From positions 1,550,001 through 1,614,000 of the forward strand of contig NZ_FNSW01000001.1 in NCBI RefSeq assembly GCF_900104695.1: a DNA stretch of 64,000 bases. The letters run 5' to 3'. Below are positions 18,847 to 28,574 of the stretch, piece by piece. Position numbers and translations under genes: made by a program. The stretch comes from Paenibacillus sp. GP183. GTDB lineage: Bacteria > Bacillota > Bacilli > Paenibacillales > NBRC-103111. The first letter of the stretch is position 1. Each line of letters starts with the position of its first letter. The notes below the pieces were generated by a model that searched no databases, was not told where the DNA came from, and saw only the letters and a program-made list of their open reading frames with translations.

Positions 18847-20435
18847 CATTTTTTGGTAATCTCATATTCACTAGGCGAATAGCCAAAGAATTTTTTGAAG
18901 CTTTTACTGAAATAGCTCGGATCATTATATCCGATTTGCTCGGCGACATCAGAGTGCTTGTTATTGCCTCTGCCCATCAGTTCCTTCGCTTTGTGCATGC
19001 GATAATGGGTAACATAGTCCGTGACTGTCATGCCCAGTTCTTTCTTGAATACAGCACGCAAATAACTCGCATTAATGAATACATGTTGGGCAATTTGCTC
19101 TAATTGCAGATCAGGATCCGCATAATTTTGCTCAATATATGCTTTGGCGGTTATGGCGATCTTGGATGATCGGGTTTGTTTATACTTGCTTGTGTATCGA
19201 ACTGCTGTGCGGAATAATGCTTGAATCCAATCATAAGTAGCTTCAATAGATTCCAGGTTCGTAATTTCACTGTAAGGAAAGAAATCATCCCCGAAGCAAG
19301 CCTCGATGGGGTGTCCGGTTTCTGCCACATACGACAAACATACGGAAACTAGGCCCATACAGATCACATATACATAATCGAGTGATAATTTTCGTTCGCG
19401 AATGGACTGGAAAACTTCCTCCAGTATGGCCTCAGCACGCTCTCCATTGTGCATACGCAGCTGAGCCAGCAGATTTTCATTCATTTCTATAGGAAAAAAA
19501 GCCATTGTTCCCGTTTCCAGCGATTGTGCACTATAAGCAATGACTCGATCGTTCCCCAGTACAAATTTATGCTGCAACGCTTCAAGTGCCTCCAAATAGG
19601 AGCTGCGAATGCCGATAAAGCCCAACTGGCTGCGGCCAACCCCCACCGTAATGGAGAACTTCAAATACTTTTTGATCAAAAATATCAGCTTTTCATAGCC
19701 CTCAAGTGGAGGTGTTTCATAGGGATGCACGCTTTGATGCTCGACCAGGCAAATAATCCGCCCTTCCGGTCCGTTAAAAATAAGATGATTCCCGCTTTCA
19801 TCCATGGCTTCGTTCAAAATGTTCGTTACTGCGTACTTCCAAAGCAATCTTTCGCTGACTTCGTTCCATTTGCGGTCCATATTATCAATTTCTATACAAG
19901 CGACTATGAAGCAATTGTGAGTGGTTTGTATGCCAAATTGCTTGAACCGCTCAGCTGTATTTACTTCTGAAGGGTTATACTCTGCACTGAGCAAATGATT
20001 GAGAAAGCTTTCCTTTATGAGTTGTTGGTTTACCTTGAGTGTGGATTCTTGCTCCTGTGCCTTTTGATGCTCTTTTTGCAATTTGATCAAAGTAAGAGTC
20101 AATTCATCCTTGGAAAAAGGCTTCAATATGTAGTCATCAACCCCAAGCTTGACCGCTTTTCTTGCATAGTCGAATTCATTGTGGCCGGTAATCAGCACGA
20201 CACTAACGGCTGGATAACGCTCCTTTAATCGTTCAGTCAGTTCTATGCCATCCATAAAAGGCATCGTAATATCGACCAGAGCTATGTGAGGCAAAGTCTG
20301 CTCCATTAATTCAAGTGCTTCGACGCCATTTTTGGCTTCACCGCAAATTTCAAAGCCATATGCTTCCCAATCAAGGGCTGAATGTAAATATTCACGAAAA
20401 ATAGACTCATCGTCCACAATCATAATCTTTTGCAT
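18846..20435 (-). CDS. YesN-like response regulator, AraC-type DNA-binding
   Basis: A 529-residue response regulator. The N-terminal receiver (residues 1-120) has the acidic DDE triad, the phosphoacceptor Asp in ALVDITMPFMDG (about residue 55) and Lys in DYILKPFSKDE. A long middle region contains a YSxD-type sensing segment. The C-terminal AraC helix-turn-helix pair spans about residues 425-527 (IAQHVFINASYLRAVFKKELG and VAEQIGYNDPSYFSKSFKKFFG). It sits three bases after the YesM-like kinase gene, with which it surely pairs. Such pairs usually control sugar importers and hydrolases. Confidence 0.93.
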   Translation of the reverse strand: MQKIMIVDDESIFREYLHSALDWEAYGFEICGEAKNGVEALELMEQTLPHIALVDITMPFMDGIELTERLKERYPAVSVVLITGHNEFDYARKAVKLGVDDYILKPFSKDELTLTLIKLQKEHQKAQEQESTLKVNQQLIKESFLNHLLSAEYNPSEVNTAERFKQFGIQTTHNCFIVACIEIDNMDRKWNEVSERLLWKYAVTNILNEAMDESGNHLIFNGPEGRIICLVEHQSVHPYETPPLEGYEKLIFLIKKYLKFSITVGVGRSQLGFIGIRSSYLEALEALQHKFVLGNDRVIAYSAQSLETGTMAFFPIEMNENLLAQLRMHNGERAEAILEEVFQSIRERKLSLDYVYVICMGLVSVCLSYVAETGHPIEACFGDDFFPYSEITNLESIEATYDWIQALFRTAVRYTSKYKQTRSSKIAITAKAYIEQNYADPDLQLEQIAQHVFINASYLRAVFKKELGMTVTDYVTHYRMHKAKELMGRGNNKHSDVAEQIGYNDPSYFSKSFKKFFGYSPSEYEITKK

Positions 20436-20438
20436 AAA

Positions 20439-22241
20439 CTAACTTTCCTCTCTTTCAAAGGGTAACTGCAGAGTCACTTGAGTGCCTTGACCCGGCTCGC
20501 TGTCAATATGAAGTCCATACTCTTCGCCAAAATAAAGCTTGATTCTCTCATGCACATTGCGCAGACCATACCCTACAGGCTCTTCATTCTCGTCCTTTCC
20601 AAACATGACTGCTTTCTGTCGTTCCAAAGACATCCCAACTCCATCATCGATCACTTTCAATATCATTTTTCTCTCTTCTCTTTTACCGCTTATCTTCAGG
20701 TGCCCAAAGCTGCCCTTTTTTTTTAAACCATGATAAATCGCATTTTCCACGAGCGGCTGAATGGTCAACTTTAATATCGTGCAAGGCAGAATCTCATTTT
20801 CAATATCAATCTCAAAGTCAAAAACATCCGAGTAACGGATACGCTGAATGGATAAGTAATCTTTAACATTAAGAACCTCATCCTTCAAGGAGATGGTCTC
20901 TTTTCCCTTACTTAGGGCAACCCGATAAAAATCGGCAAGTGCTTTCGTTGTCCGCTGCACATCCCTTGCCCTGCCCAGCTCGGATAAAGTATATATCACA
21001 TCAAGCGTGTTGTATAGAAAATGGGGTTTTATCTGGGCTTGAATGAGCGCCAGCTCGTATTCGCGTTTCTTCCTTTGCTCCAGATTGATATTGACCAGAA
21101 GCTCCTGAATCCTGCGGATCATCGTATTGAAGCCGGAAGCCAGCATCCCGATTTCATCGCCAGAACGAATCTCTAATTCCATATCCAGATTGCCTTCCTT
21201 CACACGCTTCATATGCTTGGTAAGTTCAATGATAGGCTTGGCAATTACCTGAGAGAGTATTCCTGCTCCAAGTACGGCAAAGATTAAACAAACAAGTCCA
21301 ATCAAGCTGATCAACATTGTGATTTTGCGAGTATCCGCAGTTAATGCATCAAAAGGTGCCATGGATATCAGCTTCCAACCGAAATTGGGCACTTGCGAGC
21401 TCACTACAAGCTTCTTCCCGTCTTGAAATGATTTGATATCGGAAGCGACATTTTCCGTCAGCACCCAATCTTTCAGCATGGGATCCTGAATTTCTGTAAG
21501 CACATCCTGAGAATTTTGCGCTGAAATCATGACTCCTTGCTCGTCAGCTATGAAATAACTGCCGGTTTGAATAGATCCGATTTTTTGATAAATCGTGGAG
21601 AGTGCACTCTCTTTTATATTGAGAATCACAATCCCCAGCTTCTGTCCTGTGTTGATATTTACTACCTTTTTACCCAAGGTAAGTACGGGATCTTTGGGAT
21701 CAAGCGTTAAATAGCTTCGCCTTTGCATGGGAAACCAGACGTTGTTGCCGGTTGATGCATCTATTTGCCTCAACACCTCACTATTCACAGCTAAATCCGC
21801 ATTCACTTCCATGGCCAAATTAGATCCGTACACCCGATTGCTCGTATCGATAAAAGCGGCAGATTTTACATCCGGGAACACAAGCAGGGCAAAGCTGAGC
21901 TGATTCGTAATCTGCGTATAGAGCTGCAGATCGACTTCGAGCGGTGATACCGGCGTCTGCCGATCTTCTACAATGACCTTATTCAAGTTAATCGTCAGCA
22001 TATTTGCGCAGCTTTCCACGTTGGTCAGCATCCCGCTGATGCGTGTGATGATAAGAGAGGAGTTATCCGATACGTTCTTAATCGTTTTTTGAACAACTGC
22101 ATCCAAATAAATGCGATTCGAAGATAAACCCAGAATAAACAAAGGCACAAAAATGAGCGGTACATAGACCAAAATAATCTTATAACGAATCAACCAGTTA
22201 TTAAACCAATTGTTCGGATTGAGCCAATTCGGAAAAGGCAT
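20439..22241 (-). CDS. YesM-like sensor histidine kinase
   Basis: A 600-residue membrane kinase. It has a short basic N-terminus, one transmembrane helix (about 20-42), an extracellular cache-type sensor (about 45-300), a second helix (about 303-325), a HAMP domain (about 326-380), the histidine box IKPHFLYNTLDVIYTL (His about 414) and a C-terminal ATPase domain with DDGVGM and GYGLRNVHERI. This is the LytS/YesM-type His kinase family. It is translationally close to the response regulator downstream. No sugar gene lies immediately beside the pair, so its target is unclear. Confidence 0.94.
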   Translation of the reverse strand: MPFPNWLNPNNWFNNWLIRYKIILVYVPLIFVPLFILGLSSNRIYLDAVVQKTIKNVSDNSSLIITRISGMLTNVESCANMLTINLNKVIVEDRQTPVSPLEVDLQLYTQITNQLSFALLVFPDVKSAAFIDTSNRVYGSNLAMEVNADLAVNSEVLRQIDASTGNNVWFPMQRRSYLTLDPKDPVLTLGKKVVNINTGQKLGIVILNIKESALSTIYQKIGSIQTGSYFIADEQGVMISAQNSQDVLTEIQDPMLKDWVLTENVASDIKSFQDGKKLVVSSQVPNFGWKLISMAPFDALTADTRKITMLISLIGLVCLIFAVLGAGILSQVIAKPIIELTKHMKRVKEGNLDMELEIRSGDEIGMLASGFNTMIRRIQELLVNINLEQRKKREYELALIQAQIKPHFLYNTLDVIYTLSELGRARDVQRTTKALADFYRVALSKGKETISLKDEVLNVKDYLSIQRIRYSDVFDFEIDIENEILPCTILKLTIQPLVENAIYHGLKKKGSFGHLKISGKREERKMILKVIDDGVGMSLERQKAVMFGKDENEEPVGYGLRNVHERIKLYFGEEYGLHIDSEPGQGTQVTLQLPFEREES

Positions 22242-22318
22242 AGTGAGAATCTCCTTATTAGGTTATATATCAACCTTTCTATTCTATAACCGACTCCATC
22301 TATGACGCAAAGAAAATT

Positions 22319-22360
22319 AAAAAAAAGGATGCACCTGGTCAATTGACCGCGGTACATCCT
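22319..22360 (-). terminator. Terminator after the MerR/TipAS gene
   Basis: GGATGTACC/GGTGCATCC outer arms with an inner GGTCAATTGACC palindrome, then a run of seven or more T on the minus strand. Confidence 0.88.
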
Positions 22361-22404
22361 CTTCCTCTTTTCATTCTGGCAGCTTATTCAATTTAAACAA
22401 ATAG

Positions 22405-23169
22405 TCAATCCTTTACGCCTGTGTAAATGCGGACAGCATCTCTCAAGAACTCGGCAGAGCCCGGCTGTTTATCATCGTAGTACGCTTTGAATCTTTCGTC
22501 GTCCACGTACATTTGGGCCAGGCCGGCATGAGCTTCCTTACTGTATTCGCTCCAGTAAAAGGACAGCCATTGCTTATGCAAATCAGCGGCTTTTTGCGCG
22601 ATAGGGCTTGCTGGATCGCCGTTTTTATAAGCTTCAGCTAATGTGGCTATGACTTCATTGCCCAGCCGCGTTACTTCTTCATGCTGTTCTTTTGTCATGT
22701 TTTTCAATTTTGCATTGGACTGGTTAACCATATCATCGCCATACTTTTCGCGAATTTCCTTGCCGTACTTCTTCTCATTGTCATCAATCATGGTTTGCTT
22801 AAAGCCTTCGAACTTTTCTTGATCGGTCATGGTTATTCTCCCTTCTGTTAAAGCAATCGTTTTATCCACATTTGCAATCAATACATCCAATTGGTTTCTC
22901 TTGTCGAGGAGTTTTTCCCTATGGTCTCTAAGTGCACTAGCTCCGTTAAAGGAAGGGGCAGTCACGATGTCCTTGATGCTTTCCAAACTGATACCCAACT
23001 CTCTGTAGAACAGGATCTGCTGTAACCTGTCAACTTCCGCTTGACCGTATATCCGGTAACCTGATGAATTGATTTTTGCCGGCTTAAGAATGTCAATTTC
23101 ATCATAATACCGCAGCGTCCTGGTGCTGATTCCAGCGAGCCTGCCCAGCTTTTGCACTGTATATTCCAT
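22405..23169 (-). CDS. MerR-family regulator with TipAS-type effector domain
   Basis: A 254-residue regulator. The N-terminal MerR winged helix (residues 1-70) has KLGRLAGISTRTLRYYDEIDIL, followed by a coiled coil (about 75-110) and a TipAS antibiotic-recognition-like domain (about 120-250, with HEEVTRLGNEV and WLSFYWSEYSKEAHAGL). Related proteins (TipA, Mta, SkgA) activate multidrug responses. ATG 23169 is chosen for its AGGAGG site; a longer ORF upstream would run through the promoter. The promoter has the 19-base spacer typical of MerR autoregulation. Confidence 0.92.
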   Translation of the reverse strand: MEYTVQKLGRLAGISTRTLRYYDEIDILKPAKINSSGYRIYGQAEVDRLQQILFYRELGISLESIKDIVTAPSFNGASALRDHREKLLDKRNQLDVLIANVDKTIALTEGRITMTDQEKFEGFKQTMIDDNEKKYGKEIREKYGDDMVNQSNAKLKNMTKEQHEEVTRLGNEVIATLAEAYKNGDPASPIAQKAADLHKQWLSFYWSEYSKEAHAGLAQMYVDDERFKAYYDDKQPGSAEFLRDAVRIYTGVKD

Positions 23170-23192
23170 AAACTTTACCTCCTGACAATCTA

Positions 23193-23223
23193 ACTGTACA
23201 CCTTTACGTAACGTTAATGTCAA
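23193..23223 (-). promoter_or_regulatory. MerR-type promoter with 19-bp spacer
   Basis: On the minus strand TTGACA (23218-23223) and TACAGT (23193-23198) are separated by 19 bases instead of 17. The spacer contains the palindromic AACGTTACGTAAAGG. This is the classic layout twisted into activity by MerR proteins, here upstream of the regulator's own gene. Confidence 0.8.
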
Positions 23224-23255
23224 TCATATATTTAATCAATATTCCAAATGAATTG

Positions 23256-23264
23256 TGATATAAT
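23256..23264 (+). promoter_or_regulatory. Extended -10 promoter of LTA-synthase-like gene 1
   Basis: TGATATAAT, an extended -10 hexamer, 35 bases before the start codon. The paralogue at 31863 has the same TGATATAAT at a similar distance. Confidence 0.6.
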
Positions 23265-23298
23265 GGCATGAGTCTAATGAACAGGAGATTTCCATTTT

Positions 23299-25380
23299 AT
23301 GTATACCCTTACTAAACGCATCGTTTTGCGGATCTGGATAGTGCTGCTTCCTTTCGCTATCTTGGGCATTACTGAATATTTGAACCGTGGAAGCTTCCGT
23401 GAAATTCTCAATTGGGGATTCAGCCATACCCCTTCCCTTTTTCTTGCCTATTTAATCGTCTTAGGTCTCTTTTTGCTTTTGCTCTCCTTGACAGGAATGG
23501 GCAGATTATCATTCTGGCTGCTAAGCGCTCTATTATTCGTCATTGCCGGACTAAGCGGAAGCAAGCTTAAAGCATTGGGTGCGCCGCTATTCCCATGGGA
23601 TGTGTATTTTCACAACGAAGATGTAAAATTGAGCTCATATCTAAGCGCATACCTCACATTTCCCATTATAGCGAGCATCCTGCTTTTTACGATTATTTTC
23701 TTTACGCTGCTGCATCGGGCTGTCCGGAAACGCAACACTTCAATATTCAAGCTCTCTTGGAAAGAACGTGCAGCATACGCTGCGATTTCTATCCTGCTGC
23801 TAATTACTATTTTCATAGATAAACCCATTGATCTCAAAAGCTTTTATCATATAGATACGATACCTTGGGATCAAACACTCACCTATGATGACAACGGCTT
23901 TGTGCTCTCATCGGTGATGATGACTCATTTCTTAAAGACTGACCAACCCAAAGGCTATAGCAAGCAGGATATATTGGCGACGATCAAAAACATTCCATCC
24001 AGCAAACAATCAGACACGGCCCACCCTAATATCATCGTGATGCTCAGTGAAGCCTTTTGGGATCCGACCGTGATGACCCATGTCAGCTTTAGCAAAGATC
24101 CTATTCCATTCCTTCACAGTCTGCAAAAAACCTACACAAGCGGCACGATGCTGTCTCCCCAATTCGGAGGAACGACTGCCAATGTCGAGTTTGAAGTATT
24201 GTCCGGCAATTCCATGCGCCTGCTTCCTTTGGGACCGGATCATGTGATACCGTATCTCACTTACATGAATCACGGTGTGGATTCTCTCGCCAGCATCATG
24301 TCCCGAAAAGGATACACAAGCACAGCCATCGATCCTTTTTTCAATTGGTTTTTTGACAGCCGCAAGGTGTATAAGCATTTTGGATTTTCACACTATATCA
24401 GCAGTGAATTTTTCCCGAATGATTTTGAAGGGCCTAATTATGCCGACCGCTCGGTTGCGAACAAGATTATAGAAGAAACCGAGAAAAGCAGCGGCCCTGA
24501 TTTTATTTTCGCCAGTACGATGGAGAATCACGCGCCTTTCATTCCAAACAAATTCAACAGCAATGAGATTAAAGTAACAGGCGATATTTCAGCACTGTCC
24601 AAAGGCATGCTGGAATCCTATGCTCACGGTATCTCCGACGCAGATAAGTCCTTGCAACAATTGGTCGATTTCTATACCAAAAAAGGCGATCCGACGATCA
24701 TTTTGTTTTTTGGCGATCATCTTCCTTATCTGGAAAAAGACTATATGGTTTACCGCGACGCCCAATATTTGCTCCCGGACGACCCGGATTTCTTGACCAA
24801 AACGCACAATACCCCATTTGTGATTTGGAACAATTATTTACCTGCGGGCAAAGAGGAGCTTCATCTCAGTCCTGCCTACCTGGGACCGTATTTGCTGCAT
24901 ATGGCTGGGATTCAAGGAAGCTACTATACCGATTATTTGTATGAGCTGTACAAAAAATTCCCCGTGATACCGCCGCCGGAGTATTGGCAGAAAGCGGGTA
25001 TACAGGCGAAGGATCTGGAAACCTACCGCAAGCTGGAGTACGACATTATGCTCGGCAATCGCTATGCCTATGAAGCTAAAGGCTTTAAAAACAGCATTAT
25101 AGATCCAACTTTCACGCTCGGCTACGGAAACCCTCAGATTGGCGAAGTGAGTCAAGACTCGAATCAGATCACGATTAAAGGTAAACGATTTTTTCCGCAA
25201 TCCACGATTTATTTGGACGGTACACAACTATCCACGAGTTATCGGGATGAAACAACTCTTTCCGCCTCATTAACGAAGGATCTGAAACTGGGAACAGGCA
25301 GACAGCATCGTCTGGAAGTCAGGCAATATGACGACAAAAAAGCTTTGATCGGCCAGTCGAATGTTTGGATTTTGGAGTGA
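23299..25380 (+). CDS. LTA-synthase-family membrane sulfatase, paralogue 1
   Basis: A 693-residue polytopic enzyme. It has five N-terminal helices (residues about 8-165), then an extracellular alkaline-phosphatase-fold sulfatase domain (about 235-560). Metal and catalytic elements: IIVMLSEAFWDP, the nucleophile Thr in FGGTTANVEFE, TMENHAPF and FFGDHLPYL. A C-terminal IPT/TIG-like beta domain (about 610-693) is an uncommon addition. Family members polymerise glycerol phosphate (lipoteichoic acid) or act as LTA primases. It is closely related to the protein at 31863. Confidence 0.9.
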   Translation: MYTLTKRIVLRIWIVLLPFAILGITEYLNRGSFREILNWGFSHTPSLFLAYLIVLGLFLLLLSLTGMGRLSFWLLSALLFVIAGLSGSKLKALGAPLFPWDVYFHNEDVKLSSYLSAYLTFPIIASILLFTIIFFTLLHRAVRKRNTSIFKLSWKERAAYAAISILLLITIFIDKPIDLKSFYHIDTIPWDQTLTYDDNGFVLSSVMMTHFLKTDQPKGYSKQDILATIKNIPSSKQSDTAHPNIIVMLSEAFWDPTVMTHVSFSKDPIPFLHSLQKTYTSGTMLSPQFGGTTANVEFEVLSGNSMRLLPLGPDHVIPYLTYMNHGVDSLASIMSRKGYTSTAIDPFFNWFFDSRKVYKHFGFSHYISSEFFPNDFEGPNYADRSVANKIIEETEKSSGPDFIFASTMENHAPFIPNKFNSNEIKVTGDISALSKGMLESYAHGISDADKSLQQLVDFYTKKGDPTIILFFGDHLPYLEKDYMVYRDAQYLLPDDPDFLTKTHNTPFVIWNNYLPAGKEELHLSPAYLGPYLLHMAGIQGSYYTDYLYELYKKFPVIPPPEYWQKAGIQAKDLETYRKLEYDIMLGNRYAYEAKGFKNSIIDPTFTLGYGNPQIGEVSQDSNQITIKGKRFFPQSTIYLDGTQLSTSYRDETTLSASLTKDLKLGTGRQHRLEVRQYDDKKALIGQSNVWILE

Positions 25381-25393
25381 ATGCGGCGGCCAG

Positions 25394-25449
25394 ACAAGGA
25401 TAAACGGCTGCGCCGTCCTAATGACGAGCGCGTTTATCAAGGTTGATGC
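25394..25449 (+). repeat. Palindromic intergenic element, copy 2
   Basis: Near-identical to 10736-10792. The fold here is GATAAAC/GTTTATC, then GCGC/GCGC and CGTC/GACG around CTAAT. A second small hairpin (ATAAGTTT-AGAA-AAACTTAT, about 25458-25478) follows, matching the two-part layout of copy 1. It lies after LTA-synthase-like gene 1. Confidence 0.8.
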
Positions 25450-25492
25450 GAAGCAAGATAAGTTTAGAAAAACTTATACTTCTGATCAACTT

Positions 25493-25530
25493 AAAAAAAA
25501 ACCTGCCCCCCTTGATCACGGGAAACAGGT
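25493..25530 (-). terminator. Terminator of the amino-acid ABC operon
   Basis: On the minus strand ACCTG ... CAGGT with a partly paired interior, followed by a run of eight or more T. Confidence 0.75.
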
Positions 25531-25566
25531 AAGCTAAGTTCTTATTCCTATCTTATAAATGTCATT

Positions 25567-26322
25567 CTACCCCACATCTGAATCATTCAATCGTGATAAA
25601 AACAGTCGGGTTCGTTCATGTCTCGGCTGCTCAATCACTTGCTCCGGCGGCCCTTGCTCAACGATCACTCCATTGTCCATAAAGACGACCTGATCTGCTA
25701 CATTACGCGCAAATTTCATTTCGTGTGTCACGATAGCCATCGTCATTCCTTCGTTCGCTAATTGCTTGATAACCTTCAGAACTTCCCCGACTAACTCCGG
25801 GTCTAACGCCGATGTTGGTTCATCAAACAGAAGCAGCGCAGGATCGATCCCCATCGCCCGGGCAATGCCTACCCGCTGCTGCTGTCCTCCGGAAAGCTCA
25901 TGGGGATATGAATTCGCCTTTTCTTCAAGGCCAACCTTCCTCAAAAGCTCCATCGATCGGTTATGCGCCTCTTCCTTTGACCTTTTTTGCACAATGACCT
26001 GCGCCTCCATGACATTCTGCAGCGCAGTCATATGCGGAAAAAGGTTATAGGACTGAAACACCATGCCGGTTTGTCTGCGAAGCGCAAGTACTTCCGCAGG
26101 ATTCGGTTTGGTATCGCGATTGAATGAAATCCGGGAACTTCCGATGCTAAGTGTTCCCTCCGTTGGGGTCTCCAGCAAATTGATACTCCGCAGCAGGGTC
26201 GTTTTCCCTGAACCTGAAGGGCCAATGATGACCATGACTTGACCTTTTTCAATCGTAAGATCAATGCCTCGAATGACTTCATGAGTCCCAAAGCTAATTT
26301 TCAAATTTGCAATTTCAATCAT
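25567..26322 (-). CDS. Polar amino-acid ABC transporter ATP-binding protein (GlnQ type)
   Basis: A 251-residue ATPase that powers the adjacent permease. It has Walker [10 protein letters not shown] (about residues 34-42), the Q-loop near [18 protein letters not shown], signature LSGGQQQR, Walker [14 protein letters not shown] and switch His in VTHEMKFA. It is the last gene of a binding protein-permease-ATPase operon, 18 bases after the permease gene. GGAG lies upstream of the start. The exact amino acid (cystine, glutamine, arginine and others) is not decidable. Confidence 0.95.
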   Translation of the reverse strand: MIEIANLKISFGTHEVIRGIDLTIEKGQVMVIIGPSGSGKTTLLRSINLLETPTEGTLSIGSSRISFNRDTKPNPAEVLALRRQTGMVFQSYNLFPHMTALQNVMEAQVIVQKRSKEEAHNRSMELLRKVGLEEKANSYPHELSGGQQQRVGIARAMGIDPALLLFDEPTSALDPELVGEVLKVIKQLANEGMTMAIVTHEMKFARNVADQVVFMDNGVIVEQGPPEQVIEQPRHERTRLFLSRLNDSDVG

Positions 26323-26340
26323 TCGGTTCTCCTTTATCCG

Positions 26341-27009
26341 TTACCTTGCGACATATCGTCCAAACCGCTTTTCCAATCGACTCTGCAGTGTGGATAACAC
26401 TGTGCTGAATATCAAATAGATGATTGCAGCTTCACTGTAGAGCATCAATGGCTCGTAAGTAGTTGCTGTGATTTGCTGTGCTTTTTGGAACATCTCCGTC
26501 ATTGTTATGGTCGCCGCAAGGGAAGTGTCCTTTAATAAACTAATAAAAGAATTGCCCAATGGAGGTACGGAAACTCGAGCAGCCTGCGGCAAGATAATAC
26601 GGCGAAGCGCCTGTGAGCGCGTCATCCCAATGGAAGAGGCGGCCTCCCATTGACCTTTGCTTATGGAAAGTATCGCCGCGCGAATAATTTCCGAATTGTA
26701 GGCACCTACACTGATGGAAAATCCGATCACAGCAGCCGGAAAAGCATCAATGATAATGCCAACGCTCGGCAGCCCATAAAAGATTATAAATAACTGCACC
26801 AAAAGTGGTGTACCCCGAATGATCCAGACATAGAATCTGGCAATAGCATCAAGGACCCTCAAGTTCGAAATCCGAGCGAGTGCTGTTAGAAATGCCAGCG
26901 CAAACCCAAACACGAAAGAGAGCAAAGTAAGCGGAATCGTAAAAGCTACCCCTGCCTTGAGCAGGGGTAGAAAAGAGTCAAGTAAGATTTGAATTGTTCT
27001 ATCGCTCAT
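26341..27009 (-). CDS. Polar amino-acid ABC transporter permease (HisM/GlnP type)
   Basis: A 222-residue permease with about five helices and the family EAA loop (WEAASSIGMTRSQALRRIILPQAARV, about residues 130-155, given in part). ATG 27009 is preferred because AAGGG lies just upstream; the ATG at 27027 has no site and nearly touches the preceding stop codon. The gene lies between binding-protein and ATPase genes. Confidence 0.93.
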   Translation of the reverse strand: MSDRTIQILLDSFLPLLKAGVAFTIPLTLLSFVFGFALAFLTALARISNLRVLDAIARFYVWIIRGTPLLVQLFIIFYGLPSVGIIIDAFPAAVIGFSISVGAYNSEIIRAAILSISKGQWEAASSIGMTRSQALRRIILPQAARVSVPPLGNSFISLLKDTSLAATITMTEMFQKAQQITATTYEPLMLYSEAAIIYLIFSTVLSTLQSRLEKRFGRYVAR

Positions 27010-27029
27010 AGAAGTTTCCCTTATCATAC

Positions 27030-27893
27030 TTATTTCGATACGTCTGCACCGAAGTATTTTTGTGAGATTTTCAAGTAAGTTCCGTCTGTCTTCATATCGG
27101 TTAATGCCTTATTGATGGCATCCACCAATTCCTTATTGTTCTTGTTAATCAAGACAGCGCTTGGTGTAGCATCCTTCACTTCATCGACAATCTTGATCTT
27201 TGCATCCGGTTTTTGCTTTTTGAAATCCAGGAACGAAAGTCCGTCATTGACCGTTGCATCGATCCGTTTGGAGAGAAGCAAATCAATCGCTTGATTAAAA
27301 CCATCGGTTTGCACAATGGTCGCACCGTTGGATTTGGCGATTTCAGTCAAATTACTAGTTAGGGATTGACCTGCTTTCTTACCTTTGAGATCCGCCAGTT
27401 TTTTAATATCCTGATTATCTTCATTCACGATTAACACTGCTTTTGAAACAATGTAAGGGTCGGAGAAATCATACTTCACTTTCCGATCTTCTTTAATACT
27501 GACTTCGTTGACAACAACATCGAATCGTTTCGCATCAAGTCCGGCAAACATGCCATCCCACTTGGTTTCAATAAATTCCGGCTGTACGCCGAGACGCTTG
27601 GAAATTTCTTGCGCGATTTCCACATCGAAGCCTGTAAGTTTCCCGTCTTTATCGTGGAAAGTGAACGGTGCATACGTTCCTTCTGTTCCTACGCGAATTT
27701 TGCCGTTAGCTTTAATTGTTTCCAGCAAGTTCTTAGCTGCCGCAGCCGAAGTAGCTGTTGGAGTAGCTGCTGGTGAAACTGTTGGAGCTGCTTTAGTCGA
27801 ATCTGATGCATTTGGTCTGCTTCCACACGCTGTAAAAATAATCGCCACGGTCACCAGAAGTGCCGCCATTGTAAACCATGATAATTTTTTCAT
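27030..27893 (-). CDS. Amino-acid ABC transporter substrate-binding lipoprotein
   Basis: A 287-residue family 3 binding protein. The signal peptide ends in a lipobox with FTACGS, then comes an Ser/Ala/Thr-rich linker, then the binding domain starting KANGKIRVGTEGTYAPFTFHDKDGKLTGFDVEIAQEI (in part). The arginine and aspartate of the ligand site (DGMFAGLDAKRFDVV) are present. ATG 27893 has GGGGG seven to eight bases upstream and is preferred over 27908. It is the first gene of the operon. Confidence 0.93.
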   Translation of the reverse strand: MKKLSWFTMAALLVTVAIIFTACGSRPNASDSTKAAPTVSPAATPTATSAAAAKNLLETIKANGKIRVGTEGTYAPFTFHDKDGKLTGFDVEIAQEISKRLGVQPEFIETKWDGMFAGLDAKRFDVVVNEVSIKEDRKVKYDFSDPYIVSKAVLIVNEDNQDIKKLADLKGKKAGQSLTSNLTEIAKSNGATIVQTDGFNQAIDLLLSKRIDATVNDGLSFLDFKKQKPDAKIKIVDEVKDATPSAVLINKNNKELVDAINKALTDMKTDGTYLKISQKYFGADVSK

Positions 27894-28034
27894 TTTTTGT
27901 TCCCCCATCTGTGCTCTTTTACGCTGTATGGATTACCTTAAAACGTAATTTTGATTCTACCACTTCTTACTTTAGCTCGTCAATAGTTATTCCGACTTAT
28001 TAACTAGGGATTATAACACTAATTAGTCAGTGTA

Positions 28035-28574
28035 TTATTTGTAGGGGTGACTTTCCATCTTATGAAGATCGGTAAGGGTCCGTAACGCATGATCGATGAT
28101 CGTGGGGATGTCGCCCATCTGCTCCTCGTTAATTTTGCGGTGAAACCGAAGCTCAATCTTGTTCATGTAGATAACAGGCTCCTGACCATAAACAAAGCTT
28201 AAATTTTGGATAGGAGGCAGCTCGGGCTGCCATATGTCTTGAATTATAGCTTCTATTTGTTCACACTGGTTGGACACGTTCTCAACAGGCATGTAGAAAA
28301 ATAATCGCAGCGTACATGCTGGTATCTCGCCCGAAAGCTCAAGAATTTCTGCCGCTAAGTCTCTGAGCGAAGCTTCAAGTCGAATCTCCCCAGTTATCTT
28401 CTGGTGGTCATTAAGCTGGAACTGTAGGGAAAACTCTCGGGACATAACGGACATTTCCATCCGATCGGTTCGATGGGTGATTTGGATTTGCTCTGTAAGA
28501 TTGTCGAGGTCATATAGCTGATTTTCAAAAGCTACCTTTAAATTATCGAAAATAGTTGGATCAAACATGGTCAT
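28035..28574 (-). CDS. Hypothetical protein, 179 residues
   Basis: I do not recognise the family. The protein is soluble, acidic, without signal peptide, helices or cysteine motifs, and has one Cys-rich-free beta-like core (MEMSVMSREFSLQFQL, ACTLRLFFYMPVENV). The C-terminus (EEQMGDIPTIIDHALRTLTDLHKM) is probably helical. GGGAGG lies upstream of the start, at a long distance. It sits alone between two divergent units. It is clearly coding by length and codon regularity. Confidence 0.7.
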   Translation of the reverse strand: MTMFDPTIFDNLKVAFENQLYDLDNLTEQIQITHRTDRMEMSVMSREFSLQFQLNDHQKITGEIRLEASLRDLAAEILELSGEIPACTLRLFFYMPVENVSNQCEQIEAIIQDIWQPELPPIQNLSFVYGQEPVIYMNKIELRFHRKINEEQMGDIPTIIDHALRTLTDLHKMESHPYK

